NCBI RefSeq assembly: GCF_028476545.1
Contig: NW_026732524.1
Location: 124,001 to 188,000 of the forward strand
From: Physella acuta
Lineage: Eukaryota > Mollusca > Gastropoda > Physidae
Direction of reading: 5' to 3'
Length of the DNA stretch: 64,000 bases
Under the pieces are notes generated by a model that worked only from the letters and a program-made list of their open reading frames with translations, did not search any database and had not been told where the DNA came from. Below are positions 47,901 through 59,877 of the stretch, one piece after another. The position numbers and the translations under genes are program-made. Each line of letters opens with the position of its first letter. The stretch's first letter is position 1.

Positions 47901-48525
47901 GTGCTGCAATAAAATGTATACATCACTAACCATCAAGTTACATTAAATAATTTTCCATTACATAATTTAGGTGAAATTAAGTTCCAACCATCCCTCCATT
48001 TAATTTAGGTACTTAATGACCAATGGACAATCAGAAAGAATGCTCGAACTTTAGTTGTTTTTTTTTTTTTTTTTTTTAGATAGAAAGAGAGGCCACTTGG
48101 GGTGCCGAATAACAAGGAACGATAACCAATAGATCCTGATTTATTTTTATGTATCGGCGGTTTTGGGTGATCCCAGCAATTATGTGACCGCTAATTAGTA
48201 TAGAGAAAATAAATGTAAAAAGTATTAGAAAGAGCTTCATAATTGATTCAGCGATTTTAGAAATATTAAACTGAGTGAGTTTTGTGGTTTTGATTACTAT
48301 TTTATTACTGTCCTGTTTTTTTTGTGCGAGGGTCGGGGGGGGGGGGGGGGGGGGAAATTTAGGAATGTTGTGACGTCATTTGAGAGGGGACGTGACTTTT
48401 GTCATTACATGTGACGATAAGGAGTGGAGAGTAAAAATTGGCTACAAATTTCTTTACACTTACACTTTTATGGACGACCAAGAGAAATCGTGCTGCAAAA
48501 ATATAATATGGCTACCGGTATTAGG
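47901..48525. other. Spacer, no gene seen
   Basis: A T run is at 48058-48077 and a G run of about 22 at 48336-48354. Nothing else recognised. Confidence 0.35.
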
Positions 48526-48529
48526 AGAG

Positions 48530-48718
48530 CGCTAGACCGCTAACCGGGAAGTCTAGGGTTCAAGTCAGTAGAACGCTCCTGCGTTTGCACAGGGAAAGTA
48601 AAGACGGCTGGCCATAGTGCTGACAACACTATCTTTTTTTTTGCCCAAGACACAGAAACAGTTGAACTCTACTTCACTCGCCCCATGGACCGTCAGGTTC
48701 GAAAACGGAACTTTATCT
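48530..48718 (+). repeat. tRNA-derived SINE copy
   Basis: GAGAGCGCTAGACCGCTAAC and GGGTTCAAGTCAGTAGAACG form the head; the tail is GAACTCTACTTCACTCGCCC and CATGGACCGTCAGGTTCG. The middle core is partly deleted. Confidence 0.75.
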
Positions 48719-49324
48719 TACCGATGTGTTATGCACCAAGGTATAGATCTAGGTCTACCACTGAAATGATAAACTTTGGTGAACATAGTAGGCTAGTACC
48801 ACATTTACTGCTGTGCGTTTAATGACATCAGAAAGGTCACTACCATTGCTGAGTCGTTATTTTGTTGACTGACATTTGACTTTTGACCTCAACCTTTCGG
48901 TCATTTTTTTCCCAGAATTATTTTTTTTTGGGGGGGGGGGGGGGGGGGGGGAGGAAGTTTGCTATAGATCTACCACGCCACTGAGTTATGTGTAGGTTTC
49001 AATTATTACTGGTATAAATAAGACCTATATTAGCGGACGATACTCTACGTCAGTGGGTTTAAAACGATCTCTCTGAATTTATGCGCTTGCAAATGACATG
49101 TTGGAGTGTAGAGGCCTAAGCTATTCCTCACAAAAGAATTAAATAACCACAAGTAAGAGTTCGACGGTTAGGGTTTGATATTGAATACATTGATATGTTT
49201 GTGTTAAGGAAGGCCGATGGTTAGGGATTAAGTTATGTTAACTGTTGGAGATAGATATGTTTTCAACGAATGAACAGTCGTGATTCTCCTTCAGACTTAA
49301 CAGGGCATTGCAGACAGTTGCAAG
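48719..49324. other. Spacer with an element remnant
   Basis: A long G run at 48930-48951 is followed by an element-like end TACCACGCCACTG (to 48983). No gene seen. Confidence 0.35.
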
Positions 49325-49530
49325 CAGTGTTTCTTTCAGACTTTTTTCTCCGAAGGGGGGGGGGGGCACTTGATTTTTTTGGGGGGGGGCTAAATTTTTT
49401 TCTCTGGGGGAGGGCGGACACTAGTAAAAATGTATATTTTCTAAATTCCATTTTGTTCGGGGGGGGGGGGGGGGGGTGAAGGGGTAGACTTGCCTTAGGG
49501 GGGGAGTAGATATGCCTGGACAAAACTATG
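49325..49530 (+). mobile_element. hAT-like MITE family A with target duplication
   Basis: Starts CAGTGTTTCTTTCAGAC, ends TGCCTGGACAAAACTATG, with a perfect 8-bp duplication GTTGCAAG at 49317-49324 and 49531-49538. Length 206 bp, equal to the copy in the Gypsy element. Confidence 0.9.
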
Positions 49531-49765
49531 GTTGCAAGACCTAGCTAGGGAAGCTAGCCTGTACTATATTATTAGACACGTATTCTCAACGGTCAACCCG
49601 TCACGCATATATTAATTAATTAGTGTGCTCTCACCGTACAGGTCATCCATCACCAGAGTTCATAGGTCACCAGTAAATTGTATGGCGTCCCATAGCAGCA
49701 TCCACACTATCAAATTTAATTGCCTAAAGCCTAATCTAATTATTGAGTCGACATGATCTCTTAAT

Positions 49766-50028
49766 CAGTGGCGTAGCGAGGCACTTAATGGTGTCACCCC
49801 CCCCCCCCCAGAGGCGTAGTGACCCTTCCCGGGGACAAACTTTCAAGTTTTCAATTTGCACCCCCTCAAGTTTTCGATTTGCACCCCCCTCCTCAAACTT
49901 TCGATTTTCGCCCCCCTCAAGTTTTTCTCTATATATTTTGCTATTTTTTGCCTTGGTGTCACCCCCCTGAATGGTGTCACCCGGTGCGGTCCGCCCCCCC
50001 CCCCCCCCACCCCCTCGCTACACCTCTG
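49766..50028. mobile_element. hAT-like element family C containing family B sequence
   Basis: Starts CAGTGGCGTAGCGAGG, ends CCTCGCTACACCTCTG, with a perfect 8-bp duplication CTCTTAAT at 49758-49765 and 50029-50036. From 49811 it contains a family-B start (CAGAGGCGTAGTGACCCTTC) and AAACTTTCGATT units, so it is probably nested. Confidence 0.85.
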
Positions 50029-50036
50029 CTCTTAAT

Positions 50037-50786
50037 GACTTAAACCTCACCCTTACTGAAACCTTACCCTTACAATCAACAACATCCGTTTTGATAAAGA
50101 TTCAATTATTGGTGTTGGGAAACTTTAAACCCCCAAAAAGAACCTGAATTTAACTGATGCAATCTTTTACCACTATTACGTCGACGAACATCAGCAGTCA
50201 CGAGGGACCCTAGTTCACACCTACAACTGTCCATCGAATGAGCTGTAAAAATAATTCCCACGCCAACCTACAAACAAATAAACATGTACTGAATGCAAAA
50301 TAAAAACAAACACTTGATAGTTATGTCGCCGGATAAACACGATGATGACGAGCGAGAAAGGGAGATAATATTCAGGTCAGATAACTCTTAAGAAAAAATC
50401 ACCTTATCTAAATTGATAAAAATAAATAAATAAAAACAATTTGTAATCATTGTATTGTACTAACAGGGTGTGTCCGTATATTTAGGGTGTATTTAGGGCA
50501 GGGTGGAGGAATGTGGCGGCTCTATCCATAATGACGGTGGGGTAGGGCGGCTTGGGCCATGTGTTATACCTTAAGTTATACCAAAGTCCGATAATGGATC
50601 AAAAATGGAATCTTCTTTAATTAAAAAGGGGTTTGAGATTAAATGGTAGTTAACTAAATACAAACATGACTTGCTAATAATAATAATAATATCCCTCACC
50701 CAAAACCTAACCCAAGTATTAACATAGCCCTAATCATTTCTGACCATTACACTGAACCTGAGATTAGAATACAAAATTATACCATA
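50037..50786. other. Spacer, no gene seen
   Basis: Mixed composition, with nothing recognised beyond short A-rich and AAT repeats. Confidence 0.35.
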
Positions 50787-50880
50787 CAGTAGCGTATGGG
50801 GGGGGGGTCAAATTTTTTCCAGCATTATATATATAGCACCCCCTCCCTCAAACTTACTTTCGATTTGCACCCCCCTCAAA

Positions 50881-50957
<77 letters not shown>

Positions 50958-51019
50958 GAGGTCTATGGGGGGGTTTAAACCCTCCTAGCCCCCCCCCCCC
51001 CCCCCTGCCTACCCCACTG
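50787..51019. mobile_element. hAT-like MITE family D with an internal (AT)n tract
   Basis: Starts CAGTAGCGTATGGGG, ends CTACCCCACTG, with a perfect 8-bp duplication ATACCATA at 50779-50786 and 51020-51027. The centre is an (AT)n tract at about 50885-50954, preceded by CTTTCGATTTGCACC and followed by GAGAGGTCTATGGGGGG. The same tail occurs at 19560-19611. Confidence 0.88.
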
Positions 51020-51027
51020 ATACCATA

Positions 51028-52096
51028 ACAACCTAACACCCCCCCCCCCCCCCAATATTCGGACGACTTTATTGCCGGACACTGTAGCCTAATACCAATA
51101 CTCTCCGGCAGTTACCAGTACTCTACCTCAATAAAACACGCGCGTGTAGCCCTAACTAAAATGACCAGATGTAAACAACATGCTCGCGAGATCCGTCACT
51201 GATGACCCCCCCCCCCCCCTAAAGCGCGTGGGTTTGGAGGCTAGGATAGCGTGAACGAGGTCCTGGAGTATTTGAGGTGTGCCGGTGTGTTCCGCCGTGT
51301 GTGTTGATTCATCCTAAACAGAGAACACCCAATGGTATTGTCTTAAGAGTGCTAAATTTGAACTTGGATAAAATTCGCATGTCCGGGGATTTGTTCTACT
51401 TTATGTTTAGCTAATCATGGTAATCAAGCTTTACTAGATTGTGATTAATTAAGTAATTTTAAAGTTTGTTTAACCTTTACGTTTTAAGCCTGTCATTATA
51501 ACACGGCCTCACCTATTAAATTATTAATTACTATTTAATTTAATTTATTTAAATTGTATAGGCCTAGGCCCTATTAAATTATTAAATTAAAATATTATTT
51601 ATTAATTACAATAGGGGCCTATATCTTGATTTAGGCTACTTAATTAGATCTAAATCTAGATCTAGTTATAAAATAATTGTTACGTTATAGTTATAGTTAT
51701 AGTATAGATTCTACTAATTGATTTGGTTAGTCACATGGATTATTTATTAATTATAAGATTACAGTTAGGCCTAATCTTTCTCCAGTAACTAGATCTAAAT
51801 CTACTCATTTGCCTGGTGTTGCGTGTCCCAAATGAATTGAGATTGAATGATTAACCTTCTGAAAGTCATACTTGGAAGTTGGAAGTCACAAGTAGAATCA
51901 GTAAGTAGTAAGTACACTAGACTCACTCAACTTTCAACCTTTGTATAATAGTCTAGATTAGATCTATATAGACTCTCAGTAGAGAGAAGAAATTAAAAGC
52001 GATCTTGTAATATTATCATTATTATGTGATTATTATATTATTTTGAATATTTTCATATGGGCAATCCTCACAAAAAATAACATATTTGCCTATTTT
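51028..52096. other. Spacer, possible innexin upstream region
   Basis: 51200-51330 is GC-richer than its surroundings and not obviously repetitive. The rest is AT-rich with many AGATCT/TAGATC motifs. No coding signal. Confidence 0.3.
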
Positions 52097-52491
52097 AGGG
52101 GTCATCCATAAATGACGTCACGCTTTTTTGGACGATTTTTACCTCCCCTCCCCTCTGTCACACATCGTCACAAAAAGCCAGACCCCCCTCCCTAAAATGA
52201 CGTCACACCTCAGCCCACAACCACCCCTCAAAATTGCAGTTGAATTTGTTTTAAAACATCGATATTTTTTTCCCAAATCTTGTCTGAATTCTGTCAAAAT
52301 AGAGAATTTTAATCAATTCCTATTACAATTTATTAAAACGCAAAATAACGTCTAAAATTTGTTTTCTAACATTGCTTTTTTACAATGCAAAAGTGTGACG
52401 TCGCACCATCTGACCCCCCCCCCCCTCATCACACACCGTCACAACGGACCCCTCCCCCCTACGAGTGTGACGTCATTTATGGACGACCCCT
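52097..52491. mobile_element. TIR element E, copy 1 (TGACGTCA-bearing)
   Basis: Left end AGGGGTCATCCATAAATGAC followed by GTCACG; right end GTGACGTCATTTATGG then ACGACCCCTT, giving inverted repeats of about 27 bp. Inner GTCACACATCGTCACAA and TCACACACCGTCACAA blocks also mirror each other, so the whole element can fold back. No transposase; superfamily not set. Confidence 0.75.
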
Positions 52492-52569
52492 TACCTTTCG
52501 TATGTCGGCTGCTCCCAGTTTATAGAATACCTCACTGATTGCTAAATAAAGTAAAAAAAAAAATAGACT

Positions 52570-53022
52570 AGGGGTCGTTCATAAACAACATCACACTCAT
52601 AGGGGTCCGAATTTTGTGGCGATGTGTGATAAGGGGCGTTTCAGAAAGTGTGACGACATGCTTTTGCACCTTGAATAGTAATGTCAGAAACTATATTTTA
52701 CCGTTATTTCGCATTTTTTAAAAAAGGCTGTTTTTTTTAAAAAAATTAAAGCCTAATTGAAAGAATTAATTAAATTAGTATATTCTCAGTGTTGACCGAG
52801 CTCAGTAAATATTTTAGGAAAAAATCGATGTTTAAAAAAAAAAAAAAAAAAAAAAAAACAACCAACCAACCAACAAATGCAGTTTTGTGAGGGTGGTGCA
52901 GGCTAAGGTGTGACGTCATTTTAGGGGTGAGGATCTGGTTTTTTGTGACCATGTGTGATGGTGCTGAGGGACGGGGAAAATCATTTTAAAAATAGCATGA
53001 CGTAATTTATGGGTGAAACCCT
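52570..53022. mobile_element. TIR element E, copy 2 (diverged)
   Basis: Left AGGGGTCGTTCATAAACAAC, right ATGACGTAATTTATGGGTG then AAACCCT. Inner GGCGATGTGTGATAAGGGG and GACCATGTGTGATGGTG match family E. It contains an A run at 52832-52858. Confidence 0.7.
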
Positions 53023-53118
53023 TATGCCATATAGTGATAGTCGGCTGTAGTCCGCCTGCTATAAAATAATGTCATTATTTATAGGTCTATATTCCTCTAT
53101 ATAATATCCTAAAATTAT

Positions 53119-53452
53119 CAGTGTTTCCTTCAGACTTTTTCTCCCTGGGGGAGGGGGGTGGACACGGCTTTTTTAAAATATAAATTACATTTCGTTGGGG
53201 GCAGAGTTTCTTCCAGGCATCTCTTCAAAATATTCTACCCCCCCCCCCCCCCGAACGAAATGAAATTTATATAATTTATATAGAAAATATATACTTTTAA
53301 CAGTGTCCCCCCCCCCCCAAAGAAAGTCTACCGCCCCCCCCCCCCCGAAAATTTCAAGTGCCCCCCCCCCCCCCCCCCCCCGGAGAAAAAAGTCTGTAAG
53401 AAACACTGCTTGGGGGGGGGGGGTACCGAAGAGATGTCTGAAAGAAACGCTG
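53119..53452 (+). mobile_element. hAT-like MITE family A split by a second family A copy
   Basis: The outer copy runs 53119-53201 (CAGTGTTTCCTTCAGAC to TTTCGTTGGGGG) and 53409-53452 (CTTGGGG to GTCTGAAAGAAACGCTG). The inner copy sits between. No convincing 8-bp duplication surrounds the outer copy. Confidence 0.82.
53202..53408 (-). mobile_element. hAT-like MITE family A, inner copy
   Basis: Starts CAGAGTTTCTTCCAGGCATC and ends GTCTGTAAGAAACACTG, 207 bp, complete. Flanks GTTGGGGG and CTTGGGGG agree at 7 of 8. Strongly similar to the copy at 63868. Confidence 0.87.
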
Positions 53453-55869
53453 AATGTAACCGGCCTTTGATTAATTATAACAAGTAGATACACAACACTT
53501 GGATGCAATTGTTCCCATATCTTTGTAGCTTTAGTGTTTAAAAAACAAATCAAAGAACTTTAGTCTAGAAACTATTTTAATTTATTTGTAGCCACAAGTT
53601 ATATTTTACTTTCTACACTGATAAGAGACGGATACACAACCCGGTGTGATAAAAACACAGGTTTTATAATGCGTAGATGTTTTGTGAACTCGGAATTTTA
53701 ACTATCCATTTACAGGGATTGTGTTAAATTCGTGCCTTCTTACATATTATAAGGCCTACGCCTAGTAGGATCTAGATATCTAAATATAATTACTAAGTAC
53801 TCAATCGCATTTAAAACTAAACAGTGGAGTCTCAACACATTTCTTTAAATGTAAGTTGACGAACTGACACGTATGGAACTCTTTTTAAAACCATGCTATA
53901 TTTAGAACAGATCAAACTACTTTTGTTTACTTTTGATGTAGCGAAGTAGATCTAGTTTAGTTCTCAAGGCAGTAAGCCTAGAAGTAGAATCTAGTCTACG
54001 ACTCTACATTCCTACTTTAATTCTCTTCGCACATGTAAAAGGTAAGTAGGGGACCAAGCATAGCCAACTGTTAATGGTGAATAACTAAAAAAAAACAAAA
54101 CAATCACATTTTCCCCCGAAACAAATATATTCGTCTATTGTTTATTAGTTACAACCATCCGAAGCATGATTAGAGATAAAAAAAAAAAGACTTGTCAACA
54201 CAGCTACCTCATAACCCCCTTAGGCATGGCCTCAATTTAGATGTGAGGTTGTTTTTTTTTCTTCACTACACATGACCCGGTCCTAACCTACCGTCTGCCT
54301 TCAGACACTGCGTGCCCAGTGTAGGCTTGCTTTGGTAGGAGGAGGGGCCGACTGGGCTTTTAAAACGTTTATTTATTACCGTAACCATGCATTGTTATTA
54401 AAGACTAGATTCTAATTCTAGGTAAGGCAGGTAATGTTGCTATTTATAAGTTTATTGTTTTTAGTTTTCAACAACGAGCTTATTATTTTATAATGATAAA
54501 TTAATTAACAGAACGTTGCATACAACAACTACAGTTACAGGCACTACGATGGTGCCTGTTTGTAAAAGTAATTGATCTAATAATGGTGATTTGCTCTTTG
54601 GGTTGACTCTTTTAATTATTTCTACCGGAGCATAAATATGTTGAAAGTCTATTCTAATTTAATTTTTTTTTTCAAATTTAAATTCAGTTAAGAATGTGCA
54701 CATTAAATTAAAATGATAACGCTAGATCTAGAATCTATTCTATGTAGGCCTATAATTAATTATACTATAAAAATTAGAGTATTCGTATCTAGATCTAGTT
54801 CTAGATCAACTAGTTAGCGTAGAATTTGTAAGACAACAGTAGTTTTAAAAAAAAAAAATTACTTAGAAAAGACCCCCACATTTCTAAGTTAATGATGATA
54901 GCCAGACTTAGAGTAAGCATTTAGATCTAGTGTAGTCCCAGCCAGAACAGAAGTGTGGTTTATGCTTGTAACTTTTAAAATGCGGTTTAATATTTATATA
55001 TAGTATATAGTATATAGTCCTACATATTAAATATTTAAACAGTAGGTCTATACTATAACGGGGAGGCCCTTTATTCTTTTGCACATGTCTACCTCTAGAT
55101 CAACCCTTAGTGCCTGCCATTAATCGGTATCTTGGTATTATGTTCAATGAATAAATACCAAGTAAAGCCTACACTTACACATCATTTGATACAAAGCAAT
55201 TAAAAAAAAAAACCATCAAGTAAATACCCACTGTGTAGGGAGTGCCTGTTAAAATAAACTAGGCCGATAGTATTACAGTTGTACTATAAAAAGGGAGTTA
55301 ACATGTTGTACTATTTTGTTATGTCCCCTTATTGTGTGGCTAGTGTTATTAAGATGTCTGATGAAAACAACAGATCTAGATCTTATTTGGCCTTTCTAGT
55401 TGGTCATTTTGACTGTGCATTATTTTAAATACTTAACAAGTTAACGAAATCAAACTCATAAGTTGTTCTTCATTTTTAATTACTTTAAAAAAATTGGATT
55501 CATAATACAAAAGTTATTTATGTACCCCAGTTAAATTAATAAATTAAAAAAAAATTAAAGATAAGGCTTATATTTATATAATTATAATTAATCATACTTT
55601 AATTGATGACAACATCACTGTTTTTGTGTTTTGTGAAGCATGAATCACATAATGTAAATCTTCAGTTTAAAAACTAATCTGTCCTCTTCATTGTTTTCGA
55701 ATAAACACTTAAGGCATAAATAGTCATTTTATCTCACATAACTGATGCTTAACAGTTATTAATTTTTGACTTTAACAATTTTCACTTTTTTGTTTTGTTA
55801 TACAGATTTGGTAATAACATTTTGAGAAAAAACTAAATATTTAAAAAAAGACAGGTTAAAATATTCATC
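53453..55869. other. AT-rich innexin upstream region
   Basis: No coding signal. A donor-like AAAAG|GTAAGT at about 54031 could end a 5' UTR exon. Many TAGATCTAG-type palindromes are scattered here. Confidence 0.35.
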
Positions 55870-56607
55870 ATGTAAGTATTTTATTCTACAGATATTTTGA
55901 TTTTCTATCTCACTGATTGTATTTGAGTTATTTTGAAGTGCAGTGTAGTGGACTTGATAGTGATAAGGGATCTGAAACAATGTGTAGGGTCTACTCATAG
56001 CTCTTCATGAAATGTTGAGTGGCTGCAGGCACTAGAACTGGTTTTCAGCATTGAAGAGTAACTTTCACCTGCTAGTTGTAGATAACTGATAACCAATGCT
56101 TGCAGTTTCTATTCTTTAAAGCAGAAATAATGAGTTTTTGCAATTATTTTAAGATTGTTACCTCAATTTTTATTTACCTTTGTGACTAAAAAAAAAACAA
56201 CTTTACGTTGACACTAATTTAGGTATATTAAAAATTTTAATTTTTAAAGTGACTTAAAGATTAAGTTTTAAAACTTGGACCCTAATTTCTTGGATTTTAT
56301 TTTTTAAGCTGGTTGTAAATGCAATGACGTTTTACGAAAATAATATGTTTACAATTATATGTTTCCAATCATAAGAAATTGTAGCTTCTTATATAAAATA
56401 AAAAGGTTGTATGAAATATATGTATGCAGTTGTATGAACTTATACCAGCTGTGTTCATACAAAATATAGGCTACAGTCCTATTCATGTCAATAAGTCTTT
56501 AGATTTTGTACAGTGGTTTACAAAATAGCGGCCCACATCTACTATTTCAATGTTTGATCAAATGTTTGTATACAAGAGTACCAAAACCATGTTGCTTGTC
56601 ACCCCAG

Positions 56608-59202
56608 GCCTCCCATTATCAGCACCCTCTTGACCAGCTTCACAAATATAGCGCTCAGAAGTCGAGTCCGGGACGATGATGTGATCGACCAGCTGAACCA
56701 TTGGGCCACGGTTGGGCTGCTGTTTGCCCTGGCTATGGGTGAGTTCATCTTTTGTACATTCATTAGGTTAGCTTGTAAGGACTTAAGATAATCTTCAGTC
56801 TTAAATAACTGGATTTTGGTATGAGTTTAAGCTAAACTGTGAGGATTATATTAATGTTTTTGTCTCATAAAACAATTTTAGGTTTGGCGTGGCCTAGCGG
56901 TAGAGAGCTAAACTGCTAACCCAAAAGTCTCAAGTTCAAATCCGGGTTAAAATCAGTGGAATGTCCTTGAGTCCACCCAACTCTGATGGGTACCTAACTT
57001 ACATTAGGGAAACAAGGGCGGCTGGGCATAGTGCTGACCACACTATCCCTTCATATGCCGAAGTCTCTGAAGCAGATGAGCTTTACTTCATCTGCCCCAT
57101 GTGTCTTGGGCATGAACAGGAAATGAGGATGATGATGAGATAGATGGTTCATATAGATCTTCCCATAACACCACTTTTTCCTTGTTTAATGAAGTATAAC
57201 AAGAATTAAAACTGAGAGCCCTTTCTTTTAAGTTAAGAGCTGGAAGGTTGCAGGGTTAGCAGTCTAGCTCTCTCCGTTAAACCACCTCAACCCATGTAAT
57301 GATAACAGAAAGCCCTTATACTAGTGGCAAAAGGTAAAGTGTGTCAGGAATATAATACAGGTTCCAGAGTGTCTAGCTTACTGTACCTCACTCTTTATTG
57401 CAGTTAGCAAGATTTACACTAAAATTTTAAATATCTCAATGATTTTTTTCATGTGATTTCCTACAGGCACTGGTGCTAAACAGTATGTTGGTGATCCCAT
57501 CCATTGTTGGGTACCAGCAGTGTACTCAAAGAAACATTACCAACAATATTCAGACAGCTATTGTTGGATACATCCCATGTACAACGTTCCATTTGAAGAC
57601 CAATTACCATATGATGAACAAGACAGGTATTTTGTTGGTCAAATCTGTTTTATGTTAATTATTGATTCTATTTAATATTTTATTTATTGAGTTATGGGAT
57701 GGTGTGGCCTAGAGGTAGGGGGCTAGACTGCTAACTGGAAAGTCTCAAGTATGAACTCTACTTCATCTGGCCCTTGTGTATGGGGCACAAATGGGAAAAG
57801 ATGATTTATTGAGTTACTAAAGTTAGGAGTTTAATCAGAAATTATTTTCAGAAAGTGTTGATATACATTACACTTTACAAAATACACTTCTTTTTAAAAA
57901 AAATATATAGCAGTTTAAATCATTTAAGCTCTAGTAAATCAGTTGTTTAATCCCCAAGTGTGGCTAAAAAAATTAAATTTTTATTCAGCCTTTTCAAGAA
58001 TTTTATCATTGCTTCTTGTTAATTTTTATCTTTAAAAAATGTTCTAGTTCAATAATAAAAGTACATTTGCAGTTTAAAACTGATTTTTACTTTGGGTTTT
58101 TATAAAGTTACAAGTAATGCATTTCCCACCTAAATTTTTTTGTATACATATTTTTTAATGACATTTAATTAAACAAAACAACTTGTATGTCTAATAACTT
58201 GTACATGTAAACAACTATTTCAGATGGTACAATGACTTAGGCTACTACAGATGGGTGTTCATTGTGTTCCTGATTCAAGCCTTCCTGTTTTATTTCCCGT
58301 ATATGGTCTGGCAGCAAATGAAAAACTACTCGGGGCTAAATGTTACAAAAATTGTCGGTATGGCCCTAGACACATCCATGTTGACGCAGGATAAGAGAGA
58401 TGAGAAAATGGGCCACATTGCGCATTTCATGGACAGGTGGCTGTTGACTTACTCGCAGTACAAGTACAACGCTCTAACAAACTTCCGAGACAAGTGTTCT
58501 CGTGTTATGTTTTGTTTTGGTAAGAGATCTGGCACGTACCTAAGCGGATTGTACATGTTCATCAAACTTTTGTACTTCGCGAATGTGATCGGTCAGTTTT
58601 TCTTACTCTCGTCGTTTCTGGATATCAATTTCTGGACATTCGGGATCAAGGCAATGGAAACCTTCGGCAAGAAAGGGAGATGGCAGGACCATCATACGTT
58701 CCCTCGAGTTGGGTTCTGCGATTACAAAATCCGTCAACTGTACAACCTCCAGACCTTCACGGTCCAGTGTGTTCTGTCAATTAATTTGTTCCTAGAGAAG
58801 ATGTACCTCATCTTCTGGTTCTGGTTGGTTATTCTTCTTGCCTTCAACACAGTCAACCTCATTCAGTGGATACTTCGCAGCATTGTCCCAAGCATTGGCG
58901 GAAACTTCCTCTCCAAGTATAGCATACTTCTCAAGCTGAACACTGCCAGTGAGAAAAAATTATTCCGGAAATTTGTCGGGCAGTATCTCAAAACGGACGG
59001 GGTGTTTGTGATGAGAATTGTTTCGGCCAACATTGGGGACATGTTGACGCTGGACTTGGTCAACCATTTGTGGAAACAGTACAAAGATAAATACACCTTA
59101 AAAGATGACGTGGCTGCTAGCCCGGGGCGTAATGGTGGACTGGCCAGTCCTAGTGCACCTGATATTGATGATGACACTATCCCACCTAAAAAGGTTGATT
59201 AA
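56608..59202 (+). CDS. Innexin (gap-junction channel subunit)
   Basis: Innexins form invertebrate gap junctions and hemichannels in the plasma membrane. Coding exons: 56608-56738, 57467-57626, 58224-59202. Exon 56608 starts in the frame (..)G-CCT-CCC with no ATG, so the first codon is completed upstream. A donor at 55872 preceded by AT would make a split ATG and give 423 residues, a normal length. Landmarks: RDDDVIDQLNHWATV before TM1; YVGDPIHCWVP and SYCW with the loop-1 cysteines; YYRWVFIVFLIQAFLF (TM2); FCDYKIRQL and TVQCVLSINLF with the loop-2 cysteines; MYLIFWFWLVILLAFN (TM4). The tail is hydrophilic and ends PKKVD. Introns 56739-57466 and 57627-58223 carry SINE pieces. The family is certain; the start is inferred. 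Confidence 0.94.
56884..57143 (+). repeat. tRNA-derived SINE, best-preserved copy
   Basis: A box TGGCCTAGCGGTAGAG, B box AAGTTCAAATCCGGG, core CCACCCAACTCTGATGGGTA, GGGCATAGTGCTGACCACAC and tail CTTTACTTCATCTGCCCCAT are all readable. It lies in an innexin intron. Confidence 0.85.
57245..57297 (-). repeat. SINE head fragment
   Basis: Minus strand reads GGTTTAACGGAGAGAGCTAG then ACTGCTAACCCTGCAA, resembling the tRNA-like head of the SINE. Confidence 0.4.
57696..57806 (+). repeat. tRNA-derived SINE with internal deletion
   Basis: Head GTGTGGCCTAGAGGTAGGG and GAAAGTCTCAAGTATG runs straight into the tail GAACTCTACTTCATCTGGCC, so the core is missing. It lies in the last innexin intron. Confidence 0.7.
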
Positions 59203-59845
59203 GTTAATGAACTCTTAATAGCTTACTAGCAGTCCCACCAGAGAAAATAAATTAAAAAACGCACACCCAGTAGCTAAACGTAGATTTTTACACCATTTTC
59301 CTTAAGTTATGTAATAACTTACTTTCAGACATAAGTAAGATAGTTAATTTAATTATTTATATCTTTTATGAAGTATATTACACTGCAAGGTTATATTACA
59401 TTTATCAAGTAGTTATTTATCACTAGATCCCATGGTATCATACTATAACTAAAGTTATTGTAACTCTCTAATTGTAGAATTAACAAAACATATTAGATGA
59501 TGATTTCACATAAACCATCAAGACTCAAATCACAGGGTTATTTTCTTACTGTGACAGAAACAACCAGCATAAAATATTTTTAACTCTTTGCTTTGGTTGC
59601 ATCTCATCATCATCTTTTCCCTTTTGTTACCAATGACACATGGGACCACAACAGAAATCTCTTTCCACTTTTGCCAGTCTCTGGCAATTTTGTTTGTCAG
59701 TCCCCCAAGATGGTGGTAGCATCCAATCTGGCTGCAGTGATTGTATTTTACACATATCAAAACATCCTCCAATTTTTTAAATGTTTTCTGTGGTAAACAC
59801 TTCTTATACTATGCATCAAAGGCAGGTCTAAGTAGCACAAAACTG

Positions 59846-59877
<32 letters not shown>

